Shown here: piece after piece, positions 20,610 to 30,242 of the stretch | Position numbering within the stretch: position 1 is the stretch's first letter | Layout of the letters: every line of letters starts with the position of its first letter | DNA from: Frederiksenia canicola | Lineage (GTDB): Bacteria > Pseudomonadota > Gammaproteobacteria > Enterobacterales > Pasteurellaceae | NCBI RefSeq assembly: GCF_011455495.1 | Contig: NZ_CP015029.1 | Location: 1,860,740-1,924,739 of the forward strand | Direction of reading: 5' to 3' | Length of the DNA: 64,000 bases | Notes under the pieces: model-generated | Databases searched by the model: none | What the model saw: only the letters and a program-made list of their open reading frames with translations | Told to the model about the DNA's origin: nothing | Translations under genes and position numbers: made by a program

Positions 20610-22270
20610 TATTTGGCATCAAAATAAGCCAACAACCTCATCACTTGGGTAAGTTCCTTTTGCATCATCATTTTTTCAATGAATTCAAAATGGATTTCAC
20701 CTTGTGGAGTAGTCGGAAGCAAGATTTTTTGTTTTTTCAGCCGCTCTGTTCCCATTTTATAACCGTAACCATATTTTTCTTTTTGTTTCAAAATACACGC
20801 AGTTATAAATAAGGATACGTATTTATTTGTATATTTAGGTCTGAGTTTTCTTGTGTCATTCCCATATAAGGCTGCATATGGGTGATAGAATGCATAACCA
20901 ACAGAACCGTTACGATTAACTGAAATACAACCTTTTTCAATTGTGGTATTGATATTTTTAACAAAATAACCAATACCGTTATTATTTGCTGTAGCCGTAA
21001 TATAAGGTGTATTTCCTGCTACACGCTCTCGCTCGTAAATATCCTGCCCCGAATTTATTTCACAAACATCACTAATTTTAAACGGTTTCCAAGTTACACT
21101 ATCTACCGTTCGTTCGTTCGTTCGTTCGTTCGTTCGTTCGTTCGTTCGTTCGTTCGTTCGTTCGTTCGTTCGTTCGTTCGTTCGTTCGTTCGTTCGTTCG
21201 TTCGTTCGTTCGTCAAAAATTGTCGGCTTGCCGTAATAGGACAGCAAGGCTTTTACTTTATCCTGCTCGATTTTTCGCATAAAGGCTTCCATAAATGCCC
21301 AATCGGGATTGCCGTTTTGGTCGATTGGAAGCATTATTTTTTCACGCTTAATTCGCTTGTCATTGATTTCACGGTTAAATGAATACTTGTCTTCCAACCG
21401 TTTGATGATGCTGGATAAAAATAAATAAACGTATTTGTTCTTATTTTTCAATTGCAAACTAGTAACGTGATCACTGGCAACAAATTCATAATGATGAAAG
21501 AATGTTGAACCGACACTACCGCTATTTGCCAAGGTAAGGCAATTTTCAAATTTTCTCACACCGTCTGAATTATCTATAAAATTATCTACACCATTATTCA
21601 CAGCAGTGGATGATACATAAGGGATAGAGCCGTCAATTTGTTTGTTCTTAGTTAAACGCTTTCCTCGTTGCACTTTGTGAAAAATATCGGAAAAATTAAA
21701 TGCTTTCCACGCACGATCTTTCAATTCACCACTGGCAATCATCAATTCAAGGGCTTGATTACTTAGCATATCTGTAATCTCCCTGAGTTTTGACAGCTCT
21801 TTTTGCTTGATAAAGTCTTCCATAAAAGCCCAATCTGGCTGACTGGCAAGATTGTCGCCCATATGTCGAACTATTGGCAACATTATTTTTTGTTCTTTTA
21901 TTCTTTCTGTAAAAGCCTTTCTGCCAAAAGCATATTTATCTTTATTTGATACAATTAAGGTTGTTATAAATTTAGCATTGTATTTTGTAAGTAATGAATT
22001 TCCTAAAATAGTCATCTCATCACTAGCCGTGAAAATTCCTTCCGCATAGAATGCATCGCAAAAAGTTGATACTACAATTTTATTTTGATCTAAAAATAAG
22101 GGATTACTAATCAACTGAGTCATACCATTATTAGAATTACTTGCTGAATAGTAAGGAATTTTTCCTATCTGACGATCTTTTTCAATTAATCTCTTACCCC
22201 TAGAAACAGAAAAAATTTCTCCAATTTTAAACGCCCGCCATTCTCTATCCGTCAATTTCAATTCATGCAT
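20606..22270 (-). CDS. Specificity subunit of a BcgI-like restriction-modification system, three recognition modules, phase-variable
   Basis: The 554-residue protein has three similar modules of about 155 residues, starting at W11, W188 and W394. Each opens with W-(R/K)-A/P-F-(K/N), then has a segment like RGKRL and IPY-(S/I)-(S/T), an NNG, and ends with K-I-(M/L)-LP and a helical tail; modules 1 and 2 also share PDWAFME. Each should be a target-recognition domain plus coiled coil. Known partners of this type (BcgI B, 341 residues) have two. Residues 354-388 are a repeated ERTN tetrapeptide encoded by a 4-base repeat between modules 2 and 3. The start at 22270 has GGAG upstream and overlaps the A-subunit gene by 8 bases. 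The sequence contains no uptake word. Confidence 0.85.
   Translation of the reverse strand: MHELKLTDREWRAFKIGEIFSVSRGKRLIEKDRQIGKIPYYSASNSNNGMTQLISNPLFLDQNKIVVSTFCDAFYAEGIFTASDEMTILGNSLLTKYNAKFITTLIVSNKDKYAFGRKAFTERIKEQKIMLPIVRHMGDNLASQPDWAFMEDFIKQKELSKLREITDMLSNQALELMIASGELKDRAWKAFNFSDIFHKVQRGKRLTKNKQIDGSIPYVSSTAVNNGVDNFIDNSDGVRKFENCLTLANSGSVGSTFFHHYEFVASDHVTSLQLKNKNKYVYLFLSSIIKRLEDKYSFNREINDKRIKREKIMLPIDQNGNPDWAFMEAFMRKIEQDKVKALLSYYGKPTIFDERTNERTNERTNERTNERTNERTNERTNERTNERTVDSVTWKPFKISDVCEINSGQDIYERERVAGNTPYITATANNNGIGYFVKNINTTIEKGCISVNRNGSVGYAFYHPYAALYGNDTRKLRPKYTNKYVSLFITACILKQKEKYGYGYKMGTERLKKQKILLPTTPQGEIHFEFIEKMMMQKELTQVMRLLAYFDAKY
21107..21213. repeat. Tetranucleotide repeat tract inside the specificity gene
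   Basis: The plus strand reads CGTT in perfect tandem for 26 full copies plus three bases (coding strand CGAA). It encodes ERTN repeats. Since 4 is not a multiple of 3, gain or loss of one copy shifts the frame. Just after the tract the coding strand reads CGGTAGATAG, which stops both wrong frames at once. This has the form of a phase-variation tract driven by slipped-strand mispairing. Confidence 0.95.
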
Positions 22271-24182
22271 TATTTTCTCCTTGTTCCAATCCGAACAAAT
22301 AGCCTCGCCCGTGGGTAATCATATTGACTTCAAAGGTAAGATAGTCAGCAATGGTTTTCTCAAAATCCGCTTCGGTGGGGATTTCATCGTTGAAATAGTA
22401 AAAGGAATGCAGCCATTCGTCTTCTGCTTCAATGGTTGTGGTAACGCAAAATTTGGTTTCGGCTTCTATGCGGTCGAACCATACGTCGAGCAAATGGTTT
22501 TTCTTGTCTTTTGCCGATTCGGTTTCCACCAAACCGCGATGTTTTTGTACTTCGAAACCGTCATTTTCAAAATTGATGAATTTGACCGATTTGTCTTTAT
22601 CGTGCGGTACGCCTGCGGTAAATACGGCAATGCATGGGTTTGTGCCAACCCCGTAGAAGGTATTTTTGTTCAGGGTAATCACGCCTTCGAGCGTATGGCA
22701 TTTTAAGATGTTGTTTTTGATTGCCTGTTCTTCTTTGGTTTTACCCGTCATCGACGATTGCGGCACAATCACGATGACTTTGCCGTCTTCGGAAATAGAA
22801 TCCAGCAAATGTTCGGTAAAGGCGATTTCATACAAATTCGGATTGGCTTTCGAACCTTGCGAATAGGGCGGATTCATCATGCCCACGCTAAATCCCTTTT
22901 TCTGCCATTGCGCCGGATTTTGTTTTAAGAAATCCTCCTGCTCCAAATTGCTTTTGCCGTCGCCGCGCAAAATCATATTGGTGGTCGCGATAGTAAACAT
23001 ATAGGGTTGCAGTTCGATGCCGTGTAACTGATGCTTGCGGATATTGCGTTTTTGGTTTTCGCTATCGGCTTGTTTTAGCATATGGTGCATGGCGGCAATC
23101 AAAAATCCTGCCGTGCCGCAACACGGATCGAACACGCTGTCGTCAGGTGACAAATCGACCAAATCACAAAATAATTCCACAATATGTTTGGGTGTTAAAA
23201 CGATACCGAGCGTTTGCCCGTCGCCGCCCGAATAAGACATAAATTCACCGTAGAACCGCCCCAAATAATCCTCTGCGGATTGGGTATATTTGATGTTTTT
23301 GTAAATGTGTTCGTATAAAAATTCAGTGTAATGCTTAATCGGCGTTTTACCCAAATTGTTATTGACTTCATTAATGGCTTTAGTGTCTTTAATTACCAAA
23401 AACTGACTGAGCAACTTATCTTTTTTGACTTGCGGGGAGACTTTAGCTCGATCGAGATTGTCTTTAATTGCCGTATAAATCTTTTCACCGTCCGTTTTAA
23501 CTTCATCACCGGTCAAACTGTCAATGGAGAAATTTTTATACTCCATTTCGCGCAGGGCAAGTAAGATTCCTGATACGATCAGGGGTTTGTCTTTATCTTG
23601 AATACTGCCGTAATTACGCAAATCTTCGTGCAACGCCTTAGCATCACTTAAAATTTCAGCAGTCGTTTTTTCTTCGGGAGTCTCTTCTTTAAGAATATTT
23701 TTAATATAGTATTCATCAATATTCTTTGATGTGAATAAGGTGAATGTTTCCACGTCGTCAAGCTGCTTGTAATTGCCACGCTCATCCACAAAGAGCGGGG
23801 TGATTTTATGGCGTTTTTCGTCACCGGATACGCCAATGGCAATGATTTTCTTGTAGTTTGTATGCTTTGCCAAATGTAGACCGTAATGCAATGCGCCATT
23901 TACGGCAAAATCCTGCACACTGCCGACATCATCACAAATCAGTCCTTTATCGTTTAATTTTAAATGATTTGCGGTATCGGCTTTATCCTCCACCACAATC
24001 AAAAAATCTTTCACTAGACCACAGTATTCAGGGCGACCAACTTTACCTGTTTTAGATTTAGACGCCGTTTTTAAGGCATTGTCAATTTCAACAATATCGC
24101 TGCCTTGTGTGGATAATTTCAACCCTGCGATTTTGAGTAAATCATAGACCCACAGGTCGGTTTGAGTTTCGTTTTTAGCCAT
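22263..24182 (-). CDS. BcgI-like A subunit: fused endonuclease and N6-adenine methyltransferase
   Basis: The 639-residue protein is close to BcgI A (637) in length and layout. The N-terminus carries a PD-(D/E)xK-like nuclease motif: P51-E52 and E65-D66-K67 in FLIVVEDKAD. A helical middle part follows. The N6-adenine methyltransferase has motif I DPCCGTAGF (352-360) and catalytic NPPY (437-440). One polypeptide thus both cuts and methylates, as in type IIB systems, and needs the specificity subunit encoded just downstream. No separate HsdR gene is present, which argues against an ordinary type I system. The ribosome-binding site before 24182 is weak (TGAGAAA). Confidence 0.85.
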   Translation of the reverse strand: MAKNETQTDLWVYDLLKIAGLKLSTQGSDIVEIDNALKTASKSKTGKVGRPEYCGLVKDFLIVVEDKADTANHLKLNDKGLICDDVGSVQDFAVNGALHYGLHLAKHTNYKKIIAIGVSGDEKRHKITPLFVDERGNYKQLDDVETFTLFTSKNIDEYYIKNILKEETPEEKTTAEILSDAKALHEDLRNYGSIQDKDKPLIVSGILLALREMEYKNFSIDSLTGDEVKTDGEKIYTAIKDNLDRAKVSPQVKKDKLLSQFLVIKDTKAINEVNNNLGKTPIKHYTEFLYEHIYKNIKYTQSAEDYLGRFYGEFMSYSGGDGQTLGIVLTPKHIVELFCDLVDLSPDDSVFDPCCGTAGFLIAAMHHMLKQADSENQKRNIRKHQLHGIELQPYMFTIATTNMILRGDGKSNLEQEDFLKQNPAQWQKKGFSVGMMNPPYSQGSKANPNLYEIAFTEHLLDSISEDGKVIVIVPQSSMTGKTKEEQAIKNNILKCHTLEGVITLNKNTFYGVGTNPCIAVFTAGVPHDKDKSVKFINFENDGFEVQKHRGLVETESAKDKKNHLLDVWFDRIEAETKFCVTTTIEAEDEWLHSFYYFNDEIPTEADFEKTIADYLTFEVNMITHGRGYLFGLEQGENNA

Positions 24183-24230
24183 CGTGTGTTTCTCATTAGA
24201 GCTTGAATTTTTAGAATAAAAAAGTTTTGG

Positions 24231-24236
24231 ATTATA
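24231..24236 (-). promoter_or_regulatory. Probable -10 box for the restriction-modification operon
   Basis: TATAAT on the minus strand lies about 50 bases before the A-subunit start. The -35 region (CAGCTT at 17 bases) is poor. The spacer 24183-24416 holds no gene and is AT-rich. Confidence 0.4.
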
Positions 24237-24414
24237 ACCAAAACAGCGACAAAAAGCTGATAAACAAGAATAAAATCCCAGAAGAAGCCGAACATCTCAC
24301 AATGCTTAGTGAAATCATTTTGAGACTCTGATTTTGTATAATTGTTATGTAACATCATAATACTAATATTATGCAAAAAATCGTGAAAATCCGACCGCTT
24401 GCAAGAAAAAGTAG

Positions 24415-24450
24415 AAAACAAAAGGGGCGAAAATTTCGCCCCTTTTGTTT
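24415..24450. terminator. Strong terminator after fdxI
   Basis: A long stem, ACAAAAGGGGCGAAA against TTTCGCCCCTTTTGT, is flanked by A- and T-runs. It ends the fdxGHI operon and isolates it from the restriction-modification genes that follow on the same strand. Confidence 0.9.
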
Positions 24451-24458
24451 ATGTGTCA

Positions 24459-25136
24459 TTACACTTTATTTTGCTTTTCAGCTAGCTCTTTTTCAAGTTC
24501 AGGCAATACTTCTTCACGATACCAGCGAGGGTGGTGTTTTTTCGCCCAACGGACAGTTACCCAACCTTCAACCATACCGCGGATTGAACCTTTCACCCAA
24601 AATGCCATGTAGATGTGCACCATAATCCCAGTAAAGAGCAAAAATGCACAGGCAGAATGGAATAAGATTGCAATACGAATGACTGGAATTGAGAAATTAT
24701 GAGCGAAATATTGACGCCACATAATGATCCCTGTAATCAATAAGGTGAACATGGCTAAAATCAATGTCCAGAACAGCATTTTCTGACCAAGGTTATATTT
24801 GCCATTGTCAGAAACCGCATGTTCATTGCCTTTTAACACCTCATGAATGTTTTTCAACCATACCCAGTCGTTTTTCTCTGGGAAGTTATGACGCCAATAG
24901 ATGCGAACCAAATTCAAGAACGCAACAAACATCACAATACCAGTGAATGGGTGAACTAGCCGAGCTAATTGTGGTGTGCCAAGAACTTGCACTAACCATG
25001 AGAAATCAGGGAAGAAAAATGCCAACCCTGAAAGCCCTGTGATAAAGAAACAAAGCACCAATGTCCAATGGCTTAGACGTGCTGGTAATTTGTGGCGAAC
25101 AATGCGTTGATCGTCGCTGATCTTGATATTACTCAT
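24459..25136 (-). CDS. fdxI: Formate dehydrogenase-N cytochrome b subunit
   Basis: This gamma subunit anchors the periplasmic enzyme in the inner membrane and passes electrons from the iron-sulfur subunit through two b hemes to menaquinone. The 225-residue product has about four membrane segments with histidines placed as in FdnI (for example [12 protein letters not shown] and HSACAFLLF). I chose the ATG at 25136 ([10 protein letters not shown]). It overlaps the fdxH stop by 8 bases, a coupling arrangement, and the upstream extension lies inside fdxH and is not family-like. A strong terminator follows. Confidence 0.93.
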   Translation of the reverse strand: MSNIKISDDQRIVRHKLPARLSHWTLVLCFFITGLSGLAFFFPDFSWLVQVLGTPQLARLVHPFTGIVMFVAFLNLVRIYWRHNFPEKNDWVWLKNIHEVLKGNEHAVSDNGKYNLGQKMLFWTLILAMFTLLITGIIMWRQYFAHNFSIPVIRIAILFHSACAFLLFTGIMVHIYMAFWVKGSIRGMVEGWVTVRWAKKHHPRWYREEVLPELEKELAEKQNKV

Positions 25137-26034
25137 TGTTGCCCCCTTTGTGTTCTTCTTCATGATGGTCATCTAGCTCTTCCGTATTCGGACCAAAAGT
25201 AATGTAGTGAGCTGCCGCACTTAATGCCAAGCCTCCCATTGCCACCGCAGCTACTGGTTTGAGCACATCTTTCCAAAGCGTAATGGTTGGATCAATTTTC
25301 GGATCTTTCGGTAAGCCTGAGTAGAGTTCAGGTTTATCTGCGTGGTGCAATACATACATCACGTGTGTACCACCAACACCTTGTGGATCATACAAGCCCG
25401 CATTTTCGTAGCCACGAGATTTGAGATCTTCAATGCGTTTTTCGGCATAGACTTTCATTTCTTCTTTGCTACCAAAGCGAATTGCTCCTGTTGGACAAGT
25501 TTTCACGCACGCAGGTTCTTGCCCTACATTAACACGGTCAGAACAGAGCGTACATTTATAAGCACGATGATCTTCTTCGTTAATGCGTGGAATGTTGAAT
25601 GGACAACCTGCAATACAGTAACCACAACCGATACATTTATCGGATTGGAAATCCACAATACCGTTAGCATACTGAATAATCGCACCTGGAGCAGGACACG
25701 ACTTCAAGCAGCCAGGTTCCGCACAGTGCATACAGCCATCTTTACGGATCAGCCATTCTAAGCGGTCGTTTTCTTCCACTTCGTTGAACTTCATCACCGT
25801 CCACGCTTTTGCGTTAAGATCGATTGGATTATCATACACGCCCACACAAGCTTCAGGCTCTGCACGAATATCATTCCATTCAGAACAGCCCACCTGACAG
25901 GCTTTACAACCGATACAGGTGGTTACATCGATCAATTTCGCCACTTCAACTTGATGATCTCTCGCATGTGGCGGTGGTGTTAGCCCCGACGTTGCAGAGG
26001 CTTTAATGATATTTTGAGATTGAACTACACCCAT
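25129..26034 (-). CDS. fdxH: Formate dehydrogenase-N iron-sulfur subunit
   Basis: The beta subunit carries four [4Fe-4S] clusters that wire FdxG to FdxI. In its 301 residues four cysteine clusters are visible: [35 protein letters not shown] and CTLCSDR...CVKTC. A single C-terminal membrane helix ([19 protein letters not shown]) anchors it with most of the protein outside. Its ATG stands one base after the fdxG stop codon, and its end overlaps fdxI, so fdxGHI are translationally linked. Confidence 0.96.
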   Translation of the reverse strand: MGVVQSQNIIKASATSGLTPPPHARDHQVEVAKLIDVTTCIGCKACQVGCSEWNDIRAEPEACVGVYDNPIDLNAKAWTVMKFNEVEENDRLEWLIRKDGCMHCAEPGCLKSCPAPGAIIQYANGIVDFQSDKCIGCGYCIAGCPFNIPRINEEDHRAYKCTLCSDRVNVGQEPACVKTCPTGAIRFGSKEEMKVYAEKRIEDLKSRGYENAGLYDPQGVGGTHVMYVLHHADKPELYSGLPKDPKIDPTITLWKDVLKPVAAVAMGGLALSAAAHYITFGPNTEELDDHHEEEHKGGNNE

Positions 26035-26035
26035 T

Positions 26036-29000
26036 TTATGCCCCCACTTTTTCGATATTAACTAACATACATTTTGACTCTGGAGTTTGCGTATTCGCAT
26101 CACCAGCACGAACCGTTAAATTATTGGCAAAGAAACCTTTTTTCGCCCCTGTGGTTGCAGCAAAGCCCCAGTGAATTGGGATACCCACAGTATGAATTGG
26201 CTTGCCATCCGACACTAATGCACGAATACGTTTGGTTACTACGGCAACAGCTTTGATGTAGCCACGTTTAGAGCTCACTTTCACCACATCGCCATGCTTA
26301 ATGCCTTTTTCTGCCGCTAATGCTTCGCCGATTTCCACAAATTGTTCTGGTTGAGCAATCACATTTAACAACACATTCTTCGTCCAATAGTGGAAGTGTT
26401 CTGTTAAACGATATGTTGTTGCCACATAAGGGAAATCTGCTGCTGTACCTAAATCTGCTTTATCGCTTGGTAAGATGCGAGCTACAGGGCTTTGTACCAC
26501 ATTTGGATGCAGTGGGTTAGTTCCGATTGGGGTTTCCATTGGTTCATAATGCTCTGGGAATGGACCATCTGCCATACGCTCACGCACGAACAAGCCACTC
26601 ACGCCTTCAGGCTGCATGATAAATGGTAGAGTTGGACTATTTGGAGGTGCAGTACCGAAGTCAGCAACGTCTACATAGTTCCAGTTCCTACCGTTCCATT
26701 TCACTAATTGGCGTTTCGGGTTAAACGGATTACCTGCTAAGTCCGCACTTGCACGGTTATAAAGCACACGACGGTTCAACGGCCATGCAAATGCCCAACC
26801 TAGTGTATTACCCAAGTTTGACGGATCGGAGTTATCACGGTTCGCCATCTGGTTGCCTTTTTCCGTCCATTGACCAGTATAGATCCAGCACGCACCGGAA
26901 GTAGTACCGTCATCACGCATTTGGGCGAAACTTGACAGCAACTGACCTTTTTTCAAGATGATATTGCCATTGGCATCTTTGAGATCTTCCAATGCATAAC
27001 CGTTGTTCTCTTTAGCCACTTCTTCCGCTTTTGGCTCAAGTGGGTTTGCATAATCCCACATCATCGCTTCTAGCGGCTCAAGAGGTGCTTTTCCACCTTC
27101 TGATTTATATAAATGAATCAGTTCAGCACGCAATTCAGATAGAATTTCACCATCCGTTTTTGCTTCACCCGGCGGCTCTGCCCCTTTCCAGTGCCATTGT
27201 AACCAACGACCTGAGTTGGCAATCGAGCCATCTTCTTCAACGAAACAAGTAGTTGGTAAACGGAATACTTCCGTTTGAATCTCTTCGGTTTTGACATCAT
27301 TAAATTCGCCATGATTTTTCCAGAACTCTGATGTATCCGTAATCAATGGGTCAAAAATGACTAAATATTTCAAGTTACTTAAGGCTTTGATGATTTTCTG
27401 TGAGTTTGCATACGAGGCAACTGGGTTCATCCCTTGGCAGAAGAAACCATTCACCTTGCCTTGGTACATATCTTCAATATAAGTGAATTGATCCACTTGT
27501 TTTTTCGGATATTTCGGCAAATAGTGGAAGCCAAATTCATTCTCTTTAGTTGCTTTATCACCATAGAATGATTTGAGCATACTCACCATAAATTTTGGTG
27601 TATTCGCCCAATAGTTGACTTGATCAGCTAACAATTTCTTCGGTGTAATACGACCTAAGAATTTTTCTAAGCTTGTATCTGCCTCCGTAGGCAAACCGAT
27701 ATACGCAGGTAAACGGTTAGGGAATAGACCTAAATCAGTGATGCCTTGTACATTCGAGTGTCCACGTAGTGCATTTACCCCACCGCCAGATACCCCGATG
27801 TTACCCAGAAGAAGCTGAATCATCGCCATGGTACGAATATTTTGAGATCCAACTGTATGTTGAGTCCAGCCTAATGCATACATAAAAGTGGCGGCTTTAT
27901 CCGGAGCCGATGTTTTCGCAATTTCTTCACAGAAAATTTGGAAATCTTTTTGTGGTGTACCCGTAATACGCTCAACCATTTCTGGGGTATAACGCTCAAC
28001 GTGTTCACGTAATAAATTGATGACACAACGTGGATCTTGAAGGGTTAAATCACGTTTAGCATTACCATCTTCGTCAAATTGATACGCCCATGTTGAACGA
28101 TCATATTTACGCATCGTGTCGTCATAACCAGAGAACAAACCTTCATCAAATTTGAAGTCTGGATTTACTAAGAATGAGGCATTGGTATAGTGTTTAACAT
28201 ATTCGTGCTGAATTTTGTCATTTTTCAACAAATAACGGATGACGCCAGACAAGAATGCAATGTCTGTACCTGCACGAAGCGGCATATAGATATCTGCAAC
28301 CGCAGCAGTTCGGTTGAAGCGTGGATCAACTACCATTAGCTTCGCACCGTTTTGCTTTTTGGCTTCAATCGCCCAACGGAACCCAACAGGGTGAGCTTCC
28401 GCAGCATTACCGCCCATTACGATGACGAGATCGGCGTTTTTAATATCAACCCAGTGATTTGTCATCGCACCGCGACCAAATGTTGGAGCAAGACTTGCTA
28501 CCGTTGGTCCGTGTCAGATACTCGCTTGGTTGTCTGTGAAAACGATACCGAGAGAACGCACGAATTTTTGAGTTAAAATTCCGGTTTCGTTACTACATGC
28601 AGAACCCGCTAAAAATCCCGATGTCATCCAACGGTTTACAGGCTCGCCTACTGCGTTTTTCTCTTCAAAGTTCGCATCACGGTCATCTTTCATATGGCGA
28701 GCGATACGAGAAACCGCTTCATGCCAAGAAATACGTTTCCACTCTTTTGAACCTGGTTCACGCACTTCTGGATACATTACACGACGGTCGCTGTTTACAT
28801 AATCCAACGCCCCCGCCCCTTTCGGACATAATGCACCACGGCTGACTGGGTGATCAGGATCCCCTTCAATGTGGATTAACTTACCTTTTGAATTCATTGC
28901 TCCGTCACCTAGGCTGTATAACAACATTCCACAGCCTACGGCACAGTATGTACAGGTATTACGCGTTTCAAGAGTGCGTAATAATTTATAGTCTCTCGGA

Positions 29001-29101
29001 GCCGCTAACGCCGTTGCGGGTGCAAAACCCAACATCGCCGCTGACGTTCCCGCCATACCACCTGCACAGATCTTGAAGAACTTCCTTCTATTGACCTGCA
29101 T
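26036..29101 (-). CDS. fdxG: Formate dehydrogenase-N catalytic subunit, selenoprotein
   Basis: This molybdenum/tungsten-pterin enzyme oxidises formate in the periplasm. The frame is continuous apart from one in-frame TGA at 28514-28516, read as selenocysteine (residue 196, as in E. coli FdnG). The context [16 protein letters not shown] matches the family, and a SECIS-like hairpin follows. The product has 1021 residues counting selenocysteine. The N-terminus has a twin-arginine signal (NRRKFFK, then an AALA-type cleavage site) and a [4Fe-4S] site, CTYCAVGC. I chose the ATG at 29101 because AGGAG lies 5 bases before it; the GTG at 29107 is too close. It is the first gene of fdxGHI. Confidence 0.95.
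28487..28516 (-). promoter_or_regulatory. UGA codon and SECIS-like hairpin in fdxG
   Basis: The minus strand has TGA (28516-28514), a short spacer and then AGCAA-GTC-TTGCT (28499-28487). This is a small stem with a G/U-bearing apical loop, as bacterial SelB-binding elements have. It supports selenocysteine insertion. Confidence 0.75.
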
Positions 29102-29279
29102 AATCACTCCTAAATCACTTTTTGTGATTGTTTAACGAAAATCCAAATTTCACCAAATAACATCTTTAATCCTTGTGATAAGATACTATTCAATAAAATC
29201 CAACCAAAAATTATCAGATACATGATACATTTTTTTAACAAAACAAACTACTTTATAAACAGTATTTTAAGGAAAAATC

Positions 29280-30089
29280 GTGAACTTCTTCACAAAATTT
29301 GATGTAGATCACCTCCGTATTGAGAATGGTTCTCTCTACCTTGAAAAAAAGCAAGATCAGCTTATTCGCGAAGTCCCCGTGGCACTCGTTTATAACGGCA
29401 TTTCTCACACCGTAATGATGTGTACACCAAATAATTTGGAGGATTTCGCTCTGGGCTTTTCTCTTGCAGAAAATATTCTTAGCAATAAATCAGAACTCTT
29501 TGGCTTAGAAATCGTGGAAAGTTGTAACGGCATTGAAGTGCAAATGGAAATCAGTAGTCGTCAATTTATGGCACTGAAAGAAAAACGTCGCTCAATGGCA
29601 GGAAGAACAGGCTGCGGCATTTGTGGGGTAGAACAGCTTGAACAAGTGCAGCAAAGTTGCAAAAATGTTGTCCGATCTGACCGCTTGCAAGAAGTAAACC
29701 CACTGATCTTAAACCACTGCTTAACCCAACTCGAAAATGCTCAACAACTCGCCAAACAAACAGGGGCCAGCCACGCTGCAGCGTTCTTCTCACCCGACGG
29801 CAAATTACTCGCCATTCGAGAAGATGTGGGCAGACATGTTGCACTCGACAAACTTCTCGGCTGGTACGCCAAAGCAGGATCACCTCTCGGCTTTGTGTTT
29901 GTGACCAGCCGAGCCAGTTTTGAGATGGTGCAAAAATGCCTCGCTTGTGGCATTGAAATGCTTTGTGCGATTTCAGCGACCACTGAGCTTGCAGTAACTA
30001 TTGCTCAACAACATCATTTCACCCTACTCGCCTTCACTCGTCATCATAAAACGACCATTTACTCAGGTGAGCATCGTCTACATTGGTAA
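29280..30089 (+). CDS. fdhD: Formate dehydrogenase sulfurtransferase FdhD
   Basis: FdhD moves sulfur from IscS to the molybdenum cofactor of formate dehydrogenase, a step needed for activity. The 269-residue protein has the CGIC motif at residues 112-115, equivalent to the C121/C124 pair of the E. coli protein. It also has REDVGRHVALDKL and TSRASFEMVQK, both family hallmarks. The start codon is GTG at 29280, placed 6 bases after AAGGA. It is divergent from fdxG, as in H. influenzae from memory. The 178-base spacer between them holds TCACTTTTTGTGA (29116-29128), an inverted repeat of unknown use. Confidence 0.93.
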   Translation: MNFFTKFDVDHLRIENGSLYLEKKQDQLIREVPVALVYNGISHTVMMCTPNNLEDFALGFSLAENILSNKSELFGLEIVESCNGIEVQMEISSRQFMALKEKRRSMAGRTGCGICGVEQLEQVQQSCKNVVRSDRLQEVNPLILNHCLTQLENAQQLAKQTGASHAAAFFSPDGKLLAIREDVGRHVALDKLLGWYAKAGSPLGFVFVTSRASFEMVQKCLACGIEMLCAISATTELAVTIAQQHHFTLLAFTRHHKTTIYSGEHRLHW

Positions 30090-30101
30090 AACTGTCCCTT
30101 T

Positions 30102-30130
30102 AAATGACCGCTTGTAAGCGGTCATTTTTT
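30102..30130 (+). terminator. Terminator built from two inverted uptake words (fdhD)
   Basis: AAATGACCGCTT-GT-AAGCGGTCATTT is followed by T's. The two arms are opposite copies of the uptake word. Confidence 0.9.
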
Positions 30131-30171
30131 ATCTCTTGCGACTCAATAACCACAATTTTTTTATTGACTTA

Positions 30172-30200
30172 TTGCAATTTCTTGCCTTTTTGTCTATCTT
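30172..30200 (+). promoter_or_regulatory. Probable promoter of the ZnuD-like gene
   Basis: TTGCAA (30172-30177) and TATCTT (30195-30200) are 17 bases apart, 42 bases before the start codon. No palindrome resembling a Zur box is apparent nearby. Confidence 0.4.
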
Positions 30201-30242
30201 ATCACCCTTTTTATTTTATGGTTATTTATTGGAGACTTACCT

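Noticed and set aside
21107-21213. The 4-base repeat as a CRISPR array or sequencing artefact
   Set aside because: There are no spacers, and the tract keeps the reading frame across its whole length, joining two homologous protein modules.
20606-24182. An ordinary type I HsdM-HsdS pair
   Set aside because: No HsdR gene is present, and the methyltransferase has a nuclease-like N-terminal motif and the length of BcgI A.
28514-28516. The TGA in fdxG as a nonsense mutation splitting the gene
   Set aside because: The flanking sequence matches the selenocysteine site of FdnG exactly in position, and a SECIS-like hairpin follows.
30131-30242. A Zur operator before the ZnuD-like gene
   Set aside because: I found no palindrome close to the known Zur consensus.
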